NCBI GenBank assembly: GCA_037043015.1
Contig: CM073326.1
Coordinates: forward strand, 18,298,345-18,362,344
Source: Bryum argenteum
Lineage: Eukaryota; Streptophyta; Bryopsida; Bryales; Bryaceae
Direction of reading: 5' to 3'
Length of the DNA stretch: 64,000 nt
A program made the position numbers and the translations under genes. Below are positions 44,810-57,732 of the stretch, piece after piece; positions within the stretch are counted from its first letter, which is position 1, and each line of letters begins with the position of its first letter. A model generated the notes under the pieces. That model searched no databases and was not told where the DNA came from. It saw only the letters and a program-made list of their open reading frames with translations.

Positions 44810-47800
44810 CTAAAATTCCCCAACATAGCCCGACATCTGCAGCAATGCACGCACATTCATGGGAGTGATGATGTCGGGACCCCCATCGAGGAACCGGTGT
44901 GCGATGAGGTCATTCACCCTCGCGGTGGGATGGAAGGCATCCCAGAATATGGACTTGGTTCGATCGGTGCAGAGGTTCGTAATCGGGGTCCGGCATGCAC
45001 CGTCTATGCCATGGTATGTGCCAACACCGCAACATGCTAGGGATGGGGGGTCCGTGAAGCCATACTTTAGGGGATTGTCAATGACTTCCTTAAATGCAAG
45101 GAATGAGTCTGCATATAGGAAAATCGAACCCGGAAGCTTCATCGTCAAGCCCTCCAACATCCCCTTCAACTCCGCGTTGAAGTCCGATGCATACTTGTTC
45201 AATTCCGCCACACACTCTCCGTTCTTGCTCTTGGCTCTTAGAATCGATGGTGCACATCCGAGCGTGGGCAAGTTGGAAATGATGATCTTTCTCATTCCCA
45301 ATCCGTATGCCCTCTACAAAATGATGAAAAAAAATAAACACCTCATATTTGTCACGACATTGTCAAAGAAATGAACTTTAGCATTAAGTGTACCTTTGCA
45401 TCGATAATCACCATTAGAAACATATTTCTTCCATCCCCTAAAATAAGCAAAAAGTATCCTCGATGACTAAATGAGAACACTATTTGTTATTACCATCGAG
45501 TAACGGAGTACCTACATTTTCGTACATGAACATCACATGTAGTTGATGATTAAAAGTTGCTAAAAAAAATTCACCCCATATCCAATTTCTACCATTCAAA
45601 TTGCGACGAGTTCCTACCACATTTGATTTTCACAATTTTCAAAGAGTTAGGGGTGGAAGCAAAGTACCTCAAGCTCGCCTTTGAAGGTGGAAATGAGCAA
45701 AGCTTGAAACTGAGCAGGAGTGTACTGGTCTTTGGTATTGGTCAGAGGGGACTCGTAGTTGTTCACATAGTCATTCCCTCCAATGGAAAACAAATAAATT
45801 GCGTTGTCTATGAGAGCCTCCATGGCGGGTCGGCCTATGAGCGTGGCAATTTGCTCCTTTGTTTTACTAAAGAGATCGAATTGATTTGACATCGTTAATC
45901 GCGCCAACTGCATGACCACCACAAAAAACGAAAAAAAAAAACCCGACATATGTTTAAGAGCGCACGAATAACCTTTACATTGAAATGGAAGATGGTGGAT
46001 TCTAGAGTAGAAAGTGAGCAGACGAAGGAGAAACTAGTACAATTTTCATGAGCACATGAATCGGGGGTGAGATTTGGCTTAACCCCTAAAGATCCAAGAA
46101 AGCTGAAATGACTTTTTCAGATTTCTGCAGGGAAAAAAGTCAGCCAACTTTGACCATTACAATTTCAGAATTAGAGAAAATTTAACAATTCAAATTTGAC
46201 ACATGTGTAAAGGGTCAAGTTAACTGGTTGGATCTTCAAATTAATGCTTAGATTGACTTTCTTTGGGCCTGAAGTAGAAGAAGATTTTTATTTGATAATT
46301 TAGACAATTTTGTATCAAAGATCTTTAGGGGTTAAGGAAGAGGTAGCAAACTTGCTAGGTTAACGGTATCTTGCTCATTGATCCAACTAAAAAAAACAAT
46401 TTTTATCGATTGACAAAATTATCAAGAAGCGTGTACCTCAACAATTGAAAATTTAACATAAGCATAAAACTAGATGAATGGAAGCTTGTCCACTAAACAT
46501 GCTTAGACTCTAATTAATTTTGCAACTCTTAAGTACATTAGGAAACAAATCTTCTTCTTGCATAAATGCCTCTACTTCACTATTTTTTTTTTAAAAAATT
46601 ACTGACATTCTCTTTCATGGAATTCGGAGATTCAAGCTTTTTACTTTCACGAGTGCCATAAAAGTTTCTCAATTTTCAAGAGATAGAAATAAAGGTATTT
46701 GTAATTGGCTTACAAAGATGGAGCCTGTTTCTTCAAGGATGCCAGCCCCTGCAGAAGCATAGTTGACTCCTCGGAGGAGGTTGGTTCCATTGGCTTCTGG
46801 AGCAAGCACTGGAAGCGCATATGGCGTTCCTAGATACTCATCTGCACAACAATCACCCAACTTTTCCTTTTCAAAAAAGAATGCTAATATAATGGAAGCA
46901 ATTTTCATGCACGGGGGAAATTAGTAAGAATCTAGAGCAAGTGGAATCATCACTTTTGGACTCTTCTACACTGAGATATGAATTTTTGAAGTTCATTAAG
47001 TAGGAATAAAATAAAATAGAGATACATGTTTCTAATAAATTTAATCAGATACCAAAAGATCAATTGTGGTTCGTTTCTATATCAATGCAATAATCTTAGG
47101 TGCTGAATATCTGTAGGGAAAAAAACAGACTAGCTTTACATTAAAAACACCATATTCAATATAAAACAGGATTGTGGAAATAAAAAGTAAAACGGTATAA
47201 CAAGATGTAGATTGTGAGCTTCTGATTATCATTTTCCATGGTTTAGACCTCAAGATTCTTTCTAGCATCGAGAATATTCCTAGTTCTGTAGAATATAATG
47301 TTCCAAATCTACTTACTTTTTCATTTCAGATGAAAGGCCAATCATTCTTCAAATGAAGTATAACCTAATCATCCCATATCGTTTTTCATTGCACTGTGGA
47401 AGAATCAGTTAATTGTGACATCGTTTCCCAATTTAACCCCTAGTGCTCCAAACGGCCATATGATATGCTCTTTTCAACATTATGTTTTCAGACTCAATAT
47501 ATCTCAAGATCCACACGGTGAAATAGAATAATTAGACAATTATAAACAGTTGGATTCCTCATATCAAATTCAAAAATAATAATGATAAATTGTCCACGAA
47601 GGCCACTGTAGGAGTGTAGGGCTAGAGCATGAGGGGTTAACACGTGATTGTGAAAGAATGTTCTAAATTCCAGGTTTGTTGATTACCCGGTACACCCGGG
47701 CGTTGACAGAAATGAGCTTTTAGATTCCGAGGTTTGAAAATCTGCATACTTCAAATTTTACACCCGGGTGTTGAACAGAATCAAATCTTTAGATTCCGAG

Positions 47801-48380
47801 GGTTGAAAATTTCCATACTACGAACTTTACACCCGGGAGTTAACAGAAATGGGTTTTTAGATTCCGAGGTTAGGAAATTTCCATACTACAAACTTTACAC
47901 CCGGGAGTTAACAGAAATGGGTTTTTAGATTCCGAGGTTTGGAAATTTCCATACTACAAACTTTACACCCGGGAGTTGAACAGGATAGAATTTTTAGATT
48001 CCGAGGATATGGAAATTACCATAGTACAAATTTTACACCCGGGACTACATTCTTCACACCCGGGACTACAGATTTTACACCCGGGAGTTGACAGAGACAT
48101 GGCAGAAAGTGAAAAATGAGAACATACTGATGAGGTCGGGGATGATCTTGCCGTTGCAGAAGCGGCCGGTAGGCATTTGGTCTGGGCGGTCGATGCCATA
48201 CGGCTTGTGATGAGACTCGGCGAGAGTGAAGAAGTAGTTGTTGTTGCCCACATCCACCAGTGAGTCTCCCAGCGTGAACGACGCCGGTGGCTTCCCCTGC
48301 CCCTTCCCTTCCACCATCGCCGCCAGCAGCACCACCAGCAACACCACTATTCCCCCCATCTCTCCGCTGCAACCAACCAA
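44810..48380 (-). CDS. GDSL-type esterase/lipase, four exons
   Basis: Exons 48380-48128, 46841-46714, 45907-45668 and 45313-44810 join at GT-AG introns of 1286, 806 and 354 bp to encode 374 residues, the normal size for plant GDSL (SGNH) lipases. Residues 9-26 look like a signal peptide, so the enzyme is probably secreted or enters the secretory pathway. Family blocks are intact: GDSLVDVGNN with nucleophile Ser40, NYASAGAGILEETG (block II Gly), GGND with Asn172, and WDAFHP with Asp332 and His335. It should hydrolyse ester or lipid substrates; the substrate cannot be predicted. An alternative start at 48359 would shorten the leader by seven residues. Intron 1 holds a 200-bp TTAA element and a minisatellite; intron 2 holds a 249-bp TTAA element. 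No defects are visible. Confidence 0.93.
46083..46331. mobile_element. TTAA-flanked MITE (249 bp) in intron 2 of the GDSL gene
   Basis: TTAA lies at 46079-46082 and 46332-46335. The 12-bp terminal inverted repeat CCCCTAAAGATC is perfect. The interior is non-coding. Confidence 0.88.
47437..47636. mobile_element. TTAA-flanked MITE (200 bp) in intron 1 of the GDSL gene
   Basis: TTAA lies at 47433-47436 and 47637-47640. The termini are CCCCTAGTGCTC and, on the opposite strand, CCCCTCATGCTC. The interior is non-coding. Confidence 0.82.
47685..48078. repeat. About 67-bp minisatellite in intron 1 of the GDSL gene
   Basis: Units of the form ACACCCGGGAGTTAACAG, TTTTTAGATTCCGAGG, AATTTCCATACTAC repeat about five times. 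Short CACCCGGGACTAC pieces then end about 50 bp from the exon 1 donor site. CCCGGG occurs in each unit. Confidence 0.9.
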
Positions 48381-48389
48381 TGCCCCTGC

Positions 48390-49980
48390 TTAATAATAAT
48401 ACATATATCATGTAGAGAAAGAATGGAGAGCTGCTGTGAATGATGTTTCTAACAACTGGACACAGTACTCTAATAGTCGCATTCGACATAGTTGCATCAA
48501 TCCAGAGGCTCACAGTCTGGTGTGCATTAAAATCTATGGCAGGCAGGTGATGTTCCAAGCAACCGAAATAAATTCTACTTGCATCAGTCGTAATTATATA
48601 CGTGCAGCAGATGTACATTCTTCTCTGACATTCTATCATCGGATATCGAGAACTGTACCACCACGTTGAACAATGCTCGTTTTCGTATCAATCAGCTGAT
48701 AGAGTTACAATGCCTTTCGTTTTTGAAGCAGATGTTCACACACGTACTTAGTAATCTTACAGCTCGTAACACTATTGATACAACGCATTCTGAGCTAACC
48801 GCAGTATGAAAGACGTCCGAGGTTTTCGCTAACATTCAGAGGTCGACAAGTATGTTTCCATCACAGAGCTCGTAACACTACTGATGAACGCTACACAAAA
48901 TGTAGACTCAATGCAAGCCTACTTCTGAGCTGAGAAGAACCCACGGTATTCGACCCACAGATAAATTACACTTCAAAACCTGCAAGCTTTGATAACAAAA
49001 CGATACACTCTAATCTCAGACTGAGGTCGACAAGTCTATAGTAAGAGCTCGCACGTAACACTACTATTGGATTTAATACAAACCGTCAACGCATTGTTTT
49101 TCGATTAATAAAACTGACCATATTTAAAACCACAACACGAGTGACATAAGTAGAGTTCGGAAATTGCTGCAACTTGATTGGCATTTCAACGGCGACTACA
49201 TTTGTGAGCTCGAAATCACCACTGACATTCTTCAAATCTGCACTTAAGTATCATTGGCATGTGTTTTTCAAACTGCATGTTATCTATGAAGAAACACTCA
49301 CCAAGTTTGAGAGGGCTCCAGTATCTGGTAGTGAAAGTGGCTGGCTGCGGGAGAACGAAAATGGAGCAACTTACGATGTTAAATGGTTGTTTTTTTTTTT
49401 TTTTGGTTGGAAAATGTTTGATCTTTTTGGCAGAGGGTCTGCCGCTTTCTTTGATGATTGCTACCTGCCTACATTAATTGGCCCTGCAGTTCATTCTGAC
49501 CGATTCATCAGGGCAATGGCTAGGTTGTGGGGAATTTAAGTTAAGGTGAGTGAGGGAGGCAGTGTACGTGGGGGCTGAAGGTCCAGAAATTTATGGATGA
49601 TACAGCCTTTTGCAGATTTGGGTCTTGTCTCGGCAAATTTCTTTTGCTTGCCGTGACTTCCTCCACTCACGCTACATCACAAGGAAAATCATGGAAGACC
49701 ACGAAGGTGCAGAAAACGACAAAGAGGGGTAAGAGCAAGTGCTACGATTCATAAAAAGCAAAGAGAAGCAAAACACTCCCTCTAGCTTGGAGGTTGGAGC
49801 ATTGGGGGCGAAGGTGTCCTCCCGCTAGCTAGCCAAAGTGCTCACGCCATCGACAATTAGCATGATCATTTGCCGCGTATCGACAAGGGATGCTTTACGA
49901 TCAATGACGCATTTGGATTTCCAAATTCAATTCAAATCATTCACGATATGTCTATTTCAAAAGTGTTCAATATTTCTATT
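48390..49980. other. Upstream region of the GDSL gene; no other gene seen
   Basis: This presumably contains the GDSL promoter. Short phrases such as GAGCTCGTAACACTA recur at about 48762, 48866 and 49047, a loose imperfect repeat. I could not support any ORF here, including the one at 49174-49539. Confidence 0.5.
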
Positions 49981-49984
49981 TTAA

Positions 49985-50916
49985 CTCCTAAACGACTAAG
50001 GCCTCTCTAAGGAGATTTGTGATTTCGGGCAGCTTGAACGAAGATGTTAAAAATAATATTTTTGCCTAAGATTTTATAGGATGTTCCCTATACTACAAGG
50101 TGTATGTGGGAAAATTTGCAAAGTCAAACTCCATCTTTGGAGTTTTTAAACGCAGATTTCAATTTTCAGCCTAAGGGCGAGCACAATAAAACTTCTTTTT
50201 TTCTTGCCTTTTTTTTTTTTGAAAAATTTTTGAAAAATTTTGAAATTTTTTTTTTGATTGATTTTGTACTTAGGTTTCCAAGTGACACAAGTTGAAACTT
50301 TTAGCAATCCTACAAGGGCACCCTTCAAAAATTACAAGAGTTAGATTCAAAGTTTTCTTTGATATTTCAATTTTTTCTTTCAATATTAGCCAAAATTTGA
50401 GATTTTGAAATTTTTTGAATTTCTTTTTTCTTGAAATTCAAAAACTCAAGAAGGTATATACTCACCGTTCATTTTCCCCCTAAACCATATACAACTAACG
50501 TGGTGCATGTTTTACCAAATCCTTGATTTCTACCTTCTTCTAGTAAATAAATTTCATGAAGGTTCAAAAAGCAAAATGAGTGTCTAAAATTTTGCATGGG
50601 CATGCTCAATTCAGTTATATACATGGAAAAAAGTATGAGCTAGATGTTTAAGGTAATAAGCATAACGTTTTCCTTTGCACAATGTGGACTATGTTTGCTG
50701 ACAAAAAGATTGCATCAACTTTGGTTGCTATAATCTTACAAATCCCAAAAATCCAACGGTTGAAATTTCTAACATTACCTCTTATGGTAGTCCTCTTCAA
50801 GATCATACGGTTGAAAGTTTCAAAAAAGTGTAAAAAATATTCTCATACTCCAAAGTTTACAAGGTGGTATGAAATTGCAATTTTGGAGCTCACAAATCAC
50901 CATGGTCGTTTAGGGG
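49985..50916 (-). mobile_element. Full-length TTAA-family element (932 bp)
   Basis: TTAA lies at 49981-49984 and 50917-50920. The termini are CTCCTAAACGACTAAGG and, on the opposite strand, CCCCTAAACGACCATGG. It is collinear, in inverted orientation, with 58916-59843. It has no transposase ORF. Confidence 0.88.
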
Positions 50917-50920
50917 TTAA

Positions 50921-53130
50921 AAAAGTGTACAAAGTTTTTTATGAATGAGAAAAAGTGACCAAGTGGAATCCTCATTGTTGAACTTTTAAACAAATTTTCT
51001 CATTGTTGAAACTCACCAATTTTGCCCCAATAATGTTTGTTTGAGTACATGGAAACCAAATTGTGACGCTATTGTGTGCGTATGCGTAAAAGAAAAACTT
51101 AGCAAACCATTATTGATACTACTCCATTCTTGAGCTCACTCCAACTTATGAAACTTCAAAAGTCTCACTACCGAACAATGAATTGATGGGTTCCACTCTT
51201 TGCGGTCATCCCAACACACTTATAACTCCACATGTGCTCATGAACATATTGAGGACCCGTGTAAGGGCATACCACATTACATGCTTGTTCTGTCCACAGT
51301 ACTTTCACATTATAAATCACACCTGCCATCTGTGCATGATGTCAAAGTCCATGTCAAAGTCCACCGCTGAGCAATCTTCAAGCACGTCTGATTCTCATGC
51401 AGAATGATCCATACAATAAATGATTGACTTTGAATCATGCTGTTTCCTGAAATTGAGATGTTATCTTACCAGCGGTGACAAATGACAAAAAAGAAGAAGA
51501 AAGAGTCTCAGTGTCGCTTCAAAGACATGAAAAAGAAGCTTTATATGAGTTCCAATCAGCTGAGATGTTCTAACTTATTGGCCAGTGATGTCAATCTAAG
51601 ATTGATCTAAAAGCTTACATGTGAATAGAGAAGTTGAAAAATCAACCACGTGATGAATGTGATACGTCGCCTTGAGTATCCTTTGTTTTTTCCTATCTGC
51701 ATACATAAAGGCATTTCTTAAACTTTCAACTAGAAAGTTGCTGAAATTTTGTCCCTAAGTTGTTAAATTCTTGTCCCAAGTTGTTGAACTTTTGTCTCAT
51801 CAAATATTAATGAAAAAAAAAAAAATTCTTGACTCCATACACTGACCTTACAGCAGCACATGCCCCATCTTCCACAAAGCAAAAACCTGAGAACATGTCA
51901 TCTTTGACAAGCATATGCTTGTCATCTTCGCTTAAATGACGACTCATTCCCCGAGAGCAAGCCTTAACTGATCCAACTCAACAAATTTCATCAGAACAGA
52001 CATTGCAAGCAGAAGATTGTGTGCTCCTCAAAGGTTTGACAGGAAGGCATGTCAATTGACGCTCGATATGACTTAAAAACGACACAAGGGTTAAGCAAGG
52101 AGGGGAAGAACTCTCAATCTACGAGTACCGCACTAAATCATCAGGATTTTCCTTGTCAAGAATCTCAGGATGATCACAACCGCAATTTCCACCCAGATAA
52201 CATTCTGCCACTTTCCTCAAGGATATGCAGCATCAGCAATTGGTCAAGCGGTGTCAGTGGATTACGAGAAACAATAACAGGATTGTACTGGAGCTCCGCA
52301 GCTTTTTCCTGCCATCGCTGACAACCTCCATGTACAGTTTCCTGATAAGCCAACCGCAAATTGCTTGATAGCCTCCCTTGACTTGCAAGCTTCATCCATC
52401 CACCTGTCTCGCAATAATACAAACTAAACATGCAGTATTGATGAACTTACGTTCAAAAGTTTCTGACTTCAGAGCTGAACTCAACGTGGTGCGACTCTCT
52501 CAAGACCGTAAGTCAGGTCTGTTAGCATGTGATGGTAATCAAGCTCTTGAGAATGAACAATAGAATCATCCGTGAACAGATACGACCTGTATGTTTGGTG
52601 ATGCTACATCAAAAGCCTTCGTTTAACTGCTTCTGGACTACAAGCAGTTCAGAAGTAACTGCTGAACAAGATATGAACACAGTAGCAAAAATCAATAGCA
52701 GAAATCATTAGGTATTCTCCGAGAATGTACAAATATTCAGATTCCCATGTCAATATTCAATATGTATAGTAACCATTTCATAAACTTCTCAATTCTAGAA
52801 TCTGTACGATTATAGATTTCTCGAATGAGTCCAATCTGACTGAATACGGAAACTAAATAAAGATAAACTGTTTCACATTTTCTGCCTTACTATACGACAT
52901 GATGGTACCTCTCATGTTCAACACATGATAACAGATAGGATGTAGATTGATGCCTGTTAGCGTGTGATCGAAGTAAGCTTTTAAGAATGAGTTCTTGCAT
53001 CGACTGTGAACAGAAACGAATCAAATGTTGGTGAAGTAACGCACCTCAAGGACTCCTGTGGTGTCAGAACGCTAGAGTTCAATATAGCAAACCTGAGGGT
53101 TCACTGTTCGTGAGGTTGACGAAATCATCT
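50921..53130. other. Gene-free interval
   Basis: The first about 220 bp are a fragment of the 745-bp dispersed repeat. The rest has no ORF over 90 codons that looks like protein and no repeat I could define. Homopolymer A lies at about 51813-51824. Confidence 0.45.
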
Positions 53131-53249
53131 TCAAACGGAAGAGAGAGGAACGATTAGGAACCTGATCGGTGAGAGAAACGATTAAGACCCTGATCGGTGA
53201 GAGGAACGATTAGAAACTCATATATAGAAAGAGATATCGACAGGATAAC

Positions 53250-53306
53250 ATAGCCTGTCCATACATCTCTCATTTACTTTCTGAAAGAGATGTATGGACA
53301 GGCTAT
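53250..53306. repeat. Perfect 21-bp hairpin
   Basis: Arms at 53250-53270 and 53286-53306 (core TAGCCTGTCCATACATCTCT) are exact complements with a 15-nt loop. Just upstream (about 53150-53215) a roughly 30-bp GATCGGTGAGAGGAACGATTA unit repeats three times. Confidence 0.85.
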
Positions 53307-53389
53307 TGTATGATGTACAGTTTCCTACTTTGCAAGATAACAGAAGAAGTTCTTACACAGTGAGATTTTAACAGGAATTTTTCGATCAC

Positions 53390-54260
53390 CTCACTCCTGA
53401 GTACTGGTTACTCTCGTTACAAAGATGGAGTGAACAGCCTCTAAAAATCATAACAGTGCGAATATAACAGTGATTTGTCGATAACCACACTCCCGAGTAA
53501 CAAGTGGTTGAATGGAAATGGGATTGTGTAATGTACTACCTCCACAGTAACAAAAGAATTACTTACACAATGAGATTTCGACCACACTCCTGAGTGATGG
53601 TTGCTTTCTTGAAAAGACCAAGTAAAAAGCCTCTAAAGATCGGTAGACAGGCAATGGGATCGTGTGATGTACAGCCTACTTTGCATGAAAACATGAAAGT
53701 TTCATACAAAGTGCGAACCCAACACAAATTTGTCGATAACCCACACTTCAGAGAAATGGTTGATTGGAAGGAAATGGGATTGCAGAACATACAACCTCCC
53801 ACTCTTTTTCTAAAACGGAGAGTGTAACCTCCAGCAATCAATTAAAAAGCAGAGGGACTTCATAATGTACAACCACTTTGCCTGAAAACATGATAGATTC
53901 ATACCTGAAGTGAGAATTCAAGAGAATTTTGTTGCTAACCACACTATAGATAAGTGGTTGATTGAAAGGAAATGGGATTGCATAGTATACAACCTCCTAC
54001 ACTTTCTTAAAGAACGGAGTGCAAGGCCTCCAGCAATCAATGAACAAGCAGAGGGACGGTATAATGTACAACCAATTTGCCTGAAAAAACATCAAAGATT
54101 CAAACATACTGCTATCTAAAGTGAGAATACAACATAAAGAAATTGATAAGAGTAATGGTTGGTTGAATGAAGAACGGCATAATGTAATATACAACCTCCC
54201 ACTTTGCATGATAAGAAAAGGAATTCGTACATAGTGAGATTTTCGACAACCACGGTTCTA
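53390..54260. repeat. Imperfect tandem repeat of about 180-190 bp, about five copies
   Basis: Phrases such as CACACTCCTGAGTNNTGGTT, GGAAATGGGATTGNNTA and TGTACAACCNNCTTTGC recur at roughly 53390, 53580, 53760, 53940 and 54150. The array ends just past the 3' end of the mL53 gene and may include its polyadenylation region. The small frames in it are repeat shadows. Confidence 0.75.
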
Positions 54261-54297
54261 AGAGATGGAAATGCAATGAGAGTAGGGTTTGTAAAAA

Positions 54298-54687
54298 TCA
54301 TGAACTCATATGTTTCTCGATCTTCGGCTTCGAATGCTCTCGTCGACTAGCCTCGACTTCTTCCATAGGAATAACGACAGGCCAATCGTAGCCGGCATCG
54401 CGAAACATCTTCTCAGTCTCCATAAGCTCCGCCTGCTCCAGAATCTTCTTCCGAATCTCCTGCGCGGCCATCGAGGTCCCGTCCATGGTCTCCTCTCTGC
54501 CGTTCGTGAACGTCACGGCCACGACGGGAGGCGCGGCGTCCGTCCTCCGTTTCACGACCACCTCGCAGTTAGGGTTTGAGCTTCGGGCCTTGCGAGAGTT
54601 GCATTGCGCGAGAAACTCGAGCGCTGATGCTGCCCGCTTGTCGAAGGCGTTAAATTCCACTCGCACTTTCGAGAGATGCTTCAACAT
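54298..54687 (-). CDS. mL53: Mitochondrial large-ribosomal-subunit protein mL53
   Basis: The single-exon 129-codon ORF matches the whole length of the plant mL53 family (often annotated MRP-L27/L53). It starts MLKHLSKVRVEFNAFD, continues ALEFLAQC and SSNPNCEVVVKRRTD, then VTFTNG, and ends with a charged helix and a Pro-rich tail (DWPVVIPMEEVE). mL53 is a nuclear-encoded component of the mitochondrial ribosome large subunit and must be imported, but no long cleavable presequence is seen, which is normal for this family. The Met at 54687 is chosen because it matches the family's N-terminus. No intron is needed and no lesion is visible. It is in a single orientation with the other host genes but far from them, so no co-regulation is implied. 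Confidence 0.88.
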   Translation of the reverse strand: MLKHLSKVRVEFNAFDKRAASALEFLAQCNSRKARSSNPNCEVVVKRRTDAAPPVVAVTFTNGREETMDGTSMAAQEIRKKILEQAELMETEKMFRDAGYDWPVVIPMEEVEASRREHSKPKIEKHMSS

Positions 54688-54759
54688 TGTTGCTCCCTCT
54701 CGATTGAACCCTAGTCACTGTGAACAGATTCAACTGAATCCTGATTAGTATGAAGGAAT

Positions 54760-56800
54760 TCGAGTCATTAATCGCACAATCACCGAACGGATTCGAGAGA
54801 ACGGCAGATGTCGGGAATGTGGATCGCAAAAAGTGAGAGTAGAATGAAGTTGAGCGCGGGCCTGGGATTTAGGGTTTAAGGATTCTCTAGCCTGGCTACT
54901 ATCAGCTTCATATATCACACACAAGCCATAAGGAGTTTTTTTCCGTATGGTGATCTATAATAAGATGGCCAATAATGGCGCAATTTTAGCACGGAAAATT
55001 TACAAGGATGTTACTAGTGCGAGCAATTTTTGTGCATGGGGAAAAGTAGTAGAAAGTTAGAGTAAGTGGAATCATCGATTTTGGACTCTTCTACCATGAG
55101 TTATGAATTTTTGAAGTCAGAAATATAGGTGTTTCTAAGATGGTGCCTTAAAGTAACACCCTAGAATGTTTACAATGAGTACATGGTACTATTGTATCGA
55201 GAAGATATTATGTACGTGTGAGTGAAGATTACTATAGCTCCATTATCGGCAGTGCACCATTATAGATTGTTTTACTATATAGTAAGTGGTTCACAAACCA
55301 CTCAAATTTTAAATTAGCAAGCTTGTTGGTGAGTGGCCAAGTGAATAAATTTTGAAAGATGTGTATGTAGGAATCTACATGAGATGAAAGTACTACTTTT
55401 GGATTCGTCAATAAGTACTTGTGATTTTTGGAGGTGGCACCTAGTCTGAAATGTACACCATGGGTAAAATGAGATTTACTATAATGTATCATTCACGTAA
55501 ATCTTTCCAGTGAGCAAAATGTGGTGTTGTGTAGATTTCCAGCCACATATTATAAATCTCTAAAGGCCCAAGGATAGCAAGGTTTAATTTTCTACTATAG
55601 CAAGTAAATCGATAAATAAATTTTTAAGAACAACCATCATAATGAGTAAAAAAAACTTGGGAGACAAACTTTGGACGCTATTGTCTCTCAAATGGTTAAC
55701 ATTCAACGGTCAGTCTTTCGAACATTGACTAAAAATAGTCTTAGATACAAGATTTTATAGTTAAAAGTTCAAAAAATAAGAAAAAAATGATTGGTTTAAC
55801 ACCCCTAAAAGTGGATAGAGGTAGAAAATCACAGTCGTGAGGTTTCAAGCTTCCAAAAACACACAAGCCAGGAGCTTTAGGGGTACAAACATCTCTGTAC
55901 ATAGATGACCTTACCTAACATGAAAATATGAAAAACTGACTAAAAGATATCAACCCTTACACCTTCATTGCCCTTGTTAAAAAATTTAGAGTTAGATGCT
56001 TCGTCGGGATGTTTATCTCAAACAAAAAGTAGAACTTCCTTTGCTTTGCTTCGCTTCCATTTGCTTCCATTTGCTGTGTTTCTGTTTTTGCTTTCTTGTT
56101 TTTCAACGAAGAAATGAGCCACAGCTAATAACAAACACATCTCTCCGATATGCTATGGTGCGAAGCTGATGATTCCGGGGCTCAGTATACAAGAATGAGA
56201 ATGAATCTAAATGTTGGAGATTGCACTCTCTTGCTTCCAATTGTTTCGCAGGCTTAACTCCGTAATGAAGAGCTGGAGTATCAGAATGGGAGGCACAGAA
56301 ACTCTTAACCTGCTGAAGTATACTAGTTTTACTTGAGCACATGTAGCAGTGAGCATACCCTAGATGGACAGTGTAATTGCTATCTAGATAGACATGAGGC
56401 CATCTGCTTACTACAGTGTAGGCAACAACAAACGCGAAGCAATTACTTCATTCATCTTCTCAAAATTTTGGTCTTCAAGAGAAAGACAATGAAGGCAGGT
56501 GAACCCTATAAAAAGTGTCTCGATGAAAAAAACCAACAAGTGAGAGTGCTCATTAATGGTTCAAATTTCAGATTTCGTGATCGGTAGTGAAGTTAACAAC
56601 GTTAGCAATACTCATGCATGGAGAAAGTAAATGGAAGATTCGTCGAAGTAGATTCATCATTTTTGAACTTTTCTACAATTTACTATGATTTTTTGAAGGC
56701 AGTCTCATAGGTGTTTCTAAAAGGGTGCCCTAGTTTTGTACCAACAATGTTTGCCGTGAGTACATGCTATTGTTGAGTGAAGAAGCCTCTTGAGTGAACA
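54760..56800. other. mL53 promoter side followed by dispersed-repeat fragments
   Basis: The mL53 promoter should lie within the first few hundred bases (54.69-54.95 kb). About 55030-55260 and 56540-56800 are diverged pieces of the 745-bp repeat seen at 38.8-40.3 kb. About 55620-55870 resembles the TTAA family interior. No other gene is supported. Confidence 0.5.
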
Positions 56801-56842
56801 TACCTCCATTCTAATATGGCAGCCCACAGTTGTTGAGCAAGA

Positions 56843-56983
56843 AGAAGAAGAAGAAGAACACCAGACCCGTAAGGGTTGGCGTGAATAAAGTGTCCGTTCG
56901 ACCTACCCTTGATGATATGCCCACAGGGCCTAACAACAGTGGTATAGGACTACTAACCCCTCTCAGGGTGACCACTACATGAA
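56843..56983 (-). mobile_element. 5'-truncated SINE/LINE tail copy with 12-bp TSD
   Basis: It matches the 3' part of the 57733-58100 SINE (GGCGTGAATAAAGTGTCCGT) but ends in a (TTC)n tail on its own strand. The duplication TGTTGAGCAAGA lies at 56831-56842 and 56984-56995. Confidence 0.82.
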
Positions 56984-56995
56984 TGTTGAGCAAGA

Positions 56996-57720
56996 CTTGT
57001 CATACGTGACGACACATACAAGCGCGATTCTTTGCACTGGGCTCCGGTTCATTCCACACTTCCAGTGATTGCATTCTTGGCGATTGAAGGGTCTGCTTTG
57101 CACAGCAGAAGAGATGACATTATCGAGGTGGAGGGATGACATTACGGAGATTGAACGTATTTGGGTACATTCTAGTGACAGGAATAATTATATACCAAAC
57201 TAAGATCAAAGTTCAAATTTAATACTCTTCAGTCTCTAAAAAAATATCAAGATTTAGTTTGAACAATAGTCTCTAAAGAATGGAAGATATCAGCGAGTAA
57301 TCTAGACCATCCACAACTTACTCAACCATATGTATGAGTGATCCAAACCATTTTTGGCAAATCATGGATTTTTTCAGAGATGGAGTCCTAAGTACACTTT
57401 TATGTGAAATTCTTAGTTTAAGCTTCCCACCTTTCTTGGTTGTTTGTTGTGAATATGGAATTCTTCATACAGTTAGGTATCCGAAGGCAAGCCAAATAAA
57501 AACCGGAGGGAACTTTCTCATTTAGAGCTTACTTACAAATGTAGATAAGAAACACGTCACATAATTTTCTAACTTCAGTTAACCCCTATATGTACCAAAT
57601 ATTAAAAAATGACATTTTGGATGGAAGACAACAACTTTGGATGGTCTTAACTTCTTCAACCGCAATATGTTCTGGATGAAATCACTTGGATAAGGTTCCA
57701 AGTCAATAAAGTATTGCAGA
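56996..57720. other. No gene recognised
   Basis: AT-rich spacer between two SINE insertions. TTAACCCCTATATGTACC at about 57578 resembles a TTAA-family left end, but I cannot find a matching right end. Confidence 0.45.
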
Positions 57721-57732
57721 CTTACACAAGGA

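Noticed and set aside
47690-48078. Possible CRISPR-like or satellite array
   Set aside because: The units are adjacent with no unique spacers. It is a simple minisatellite inside an intron of a nuclear gene.
49174-49539. 121-codon plus-strand ORF upstream of the GDSL gene
   Set aside because: No recognisable motif. It includes a T-run encoding six Phe residues and lies in promoter-side DNA.
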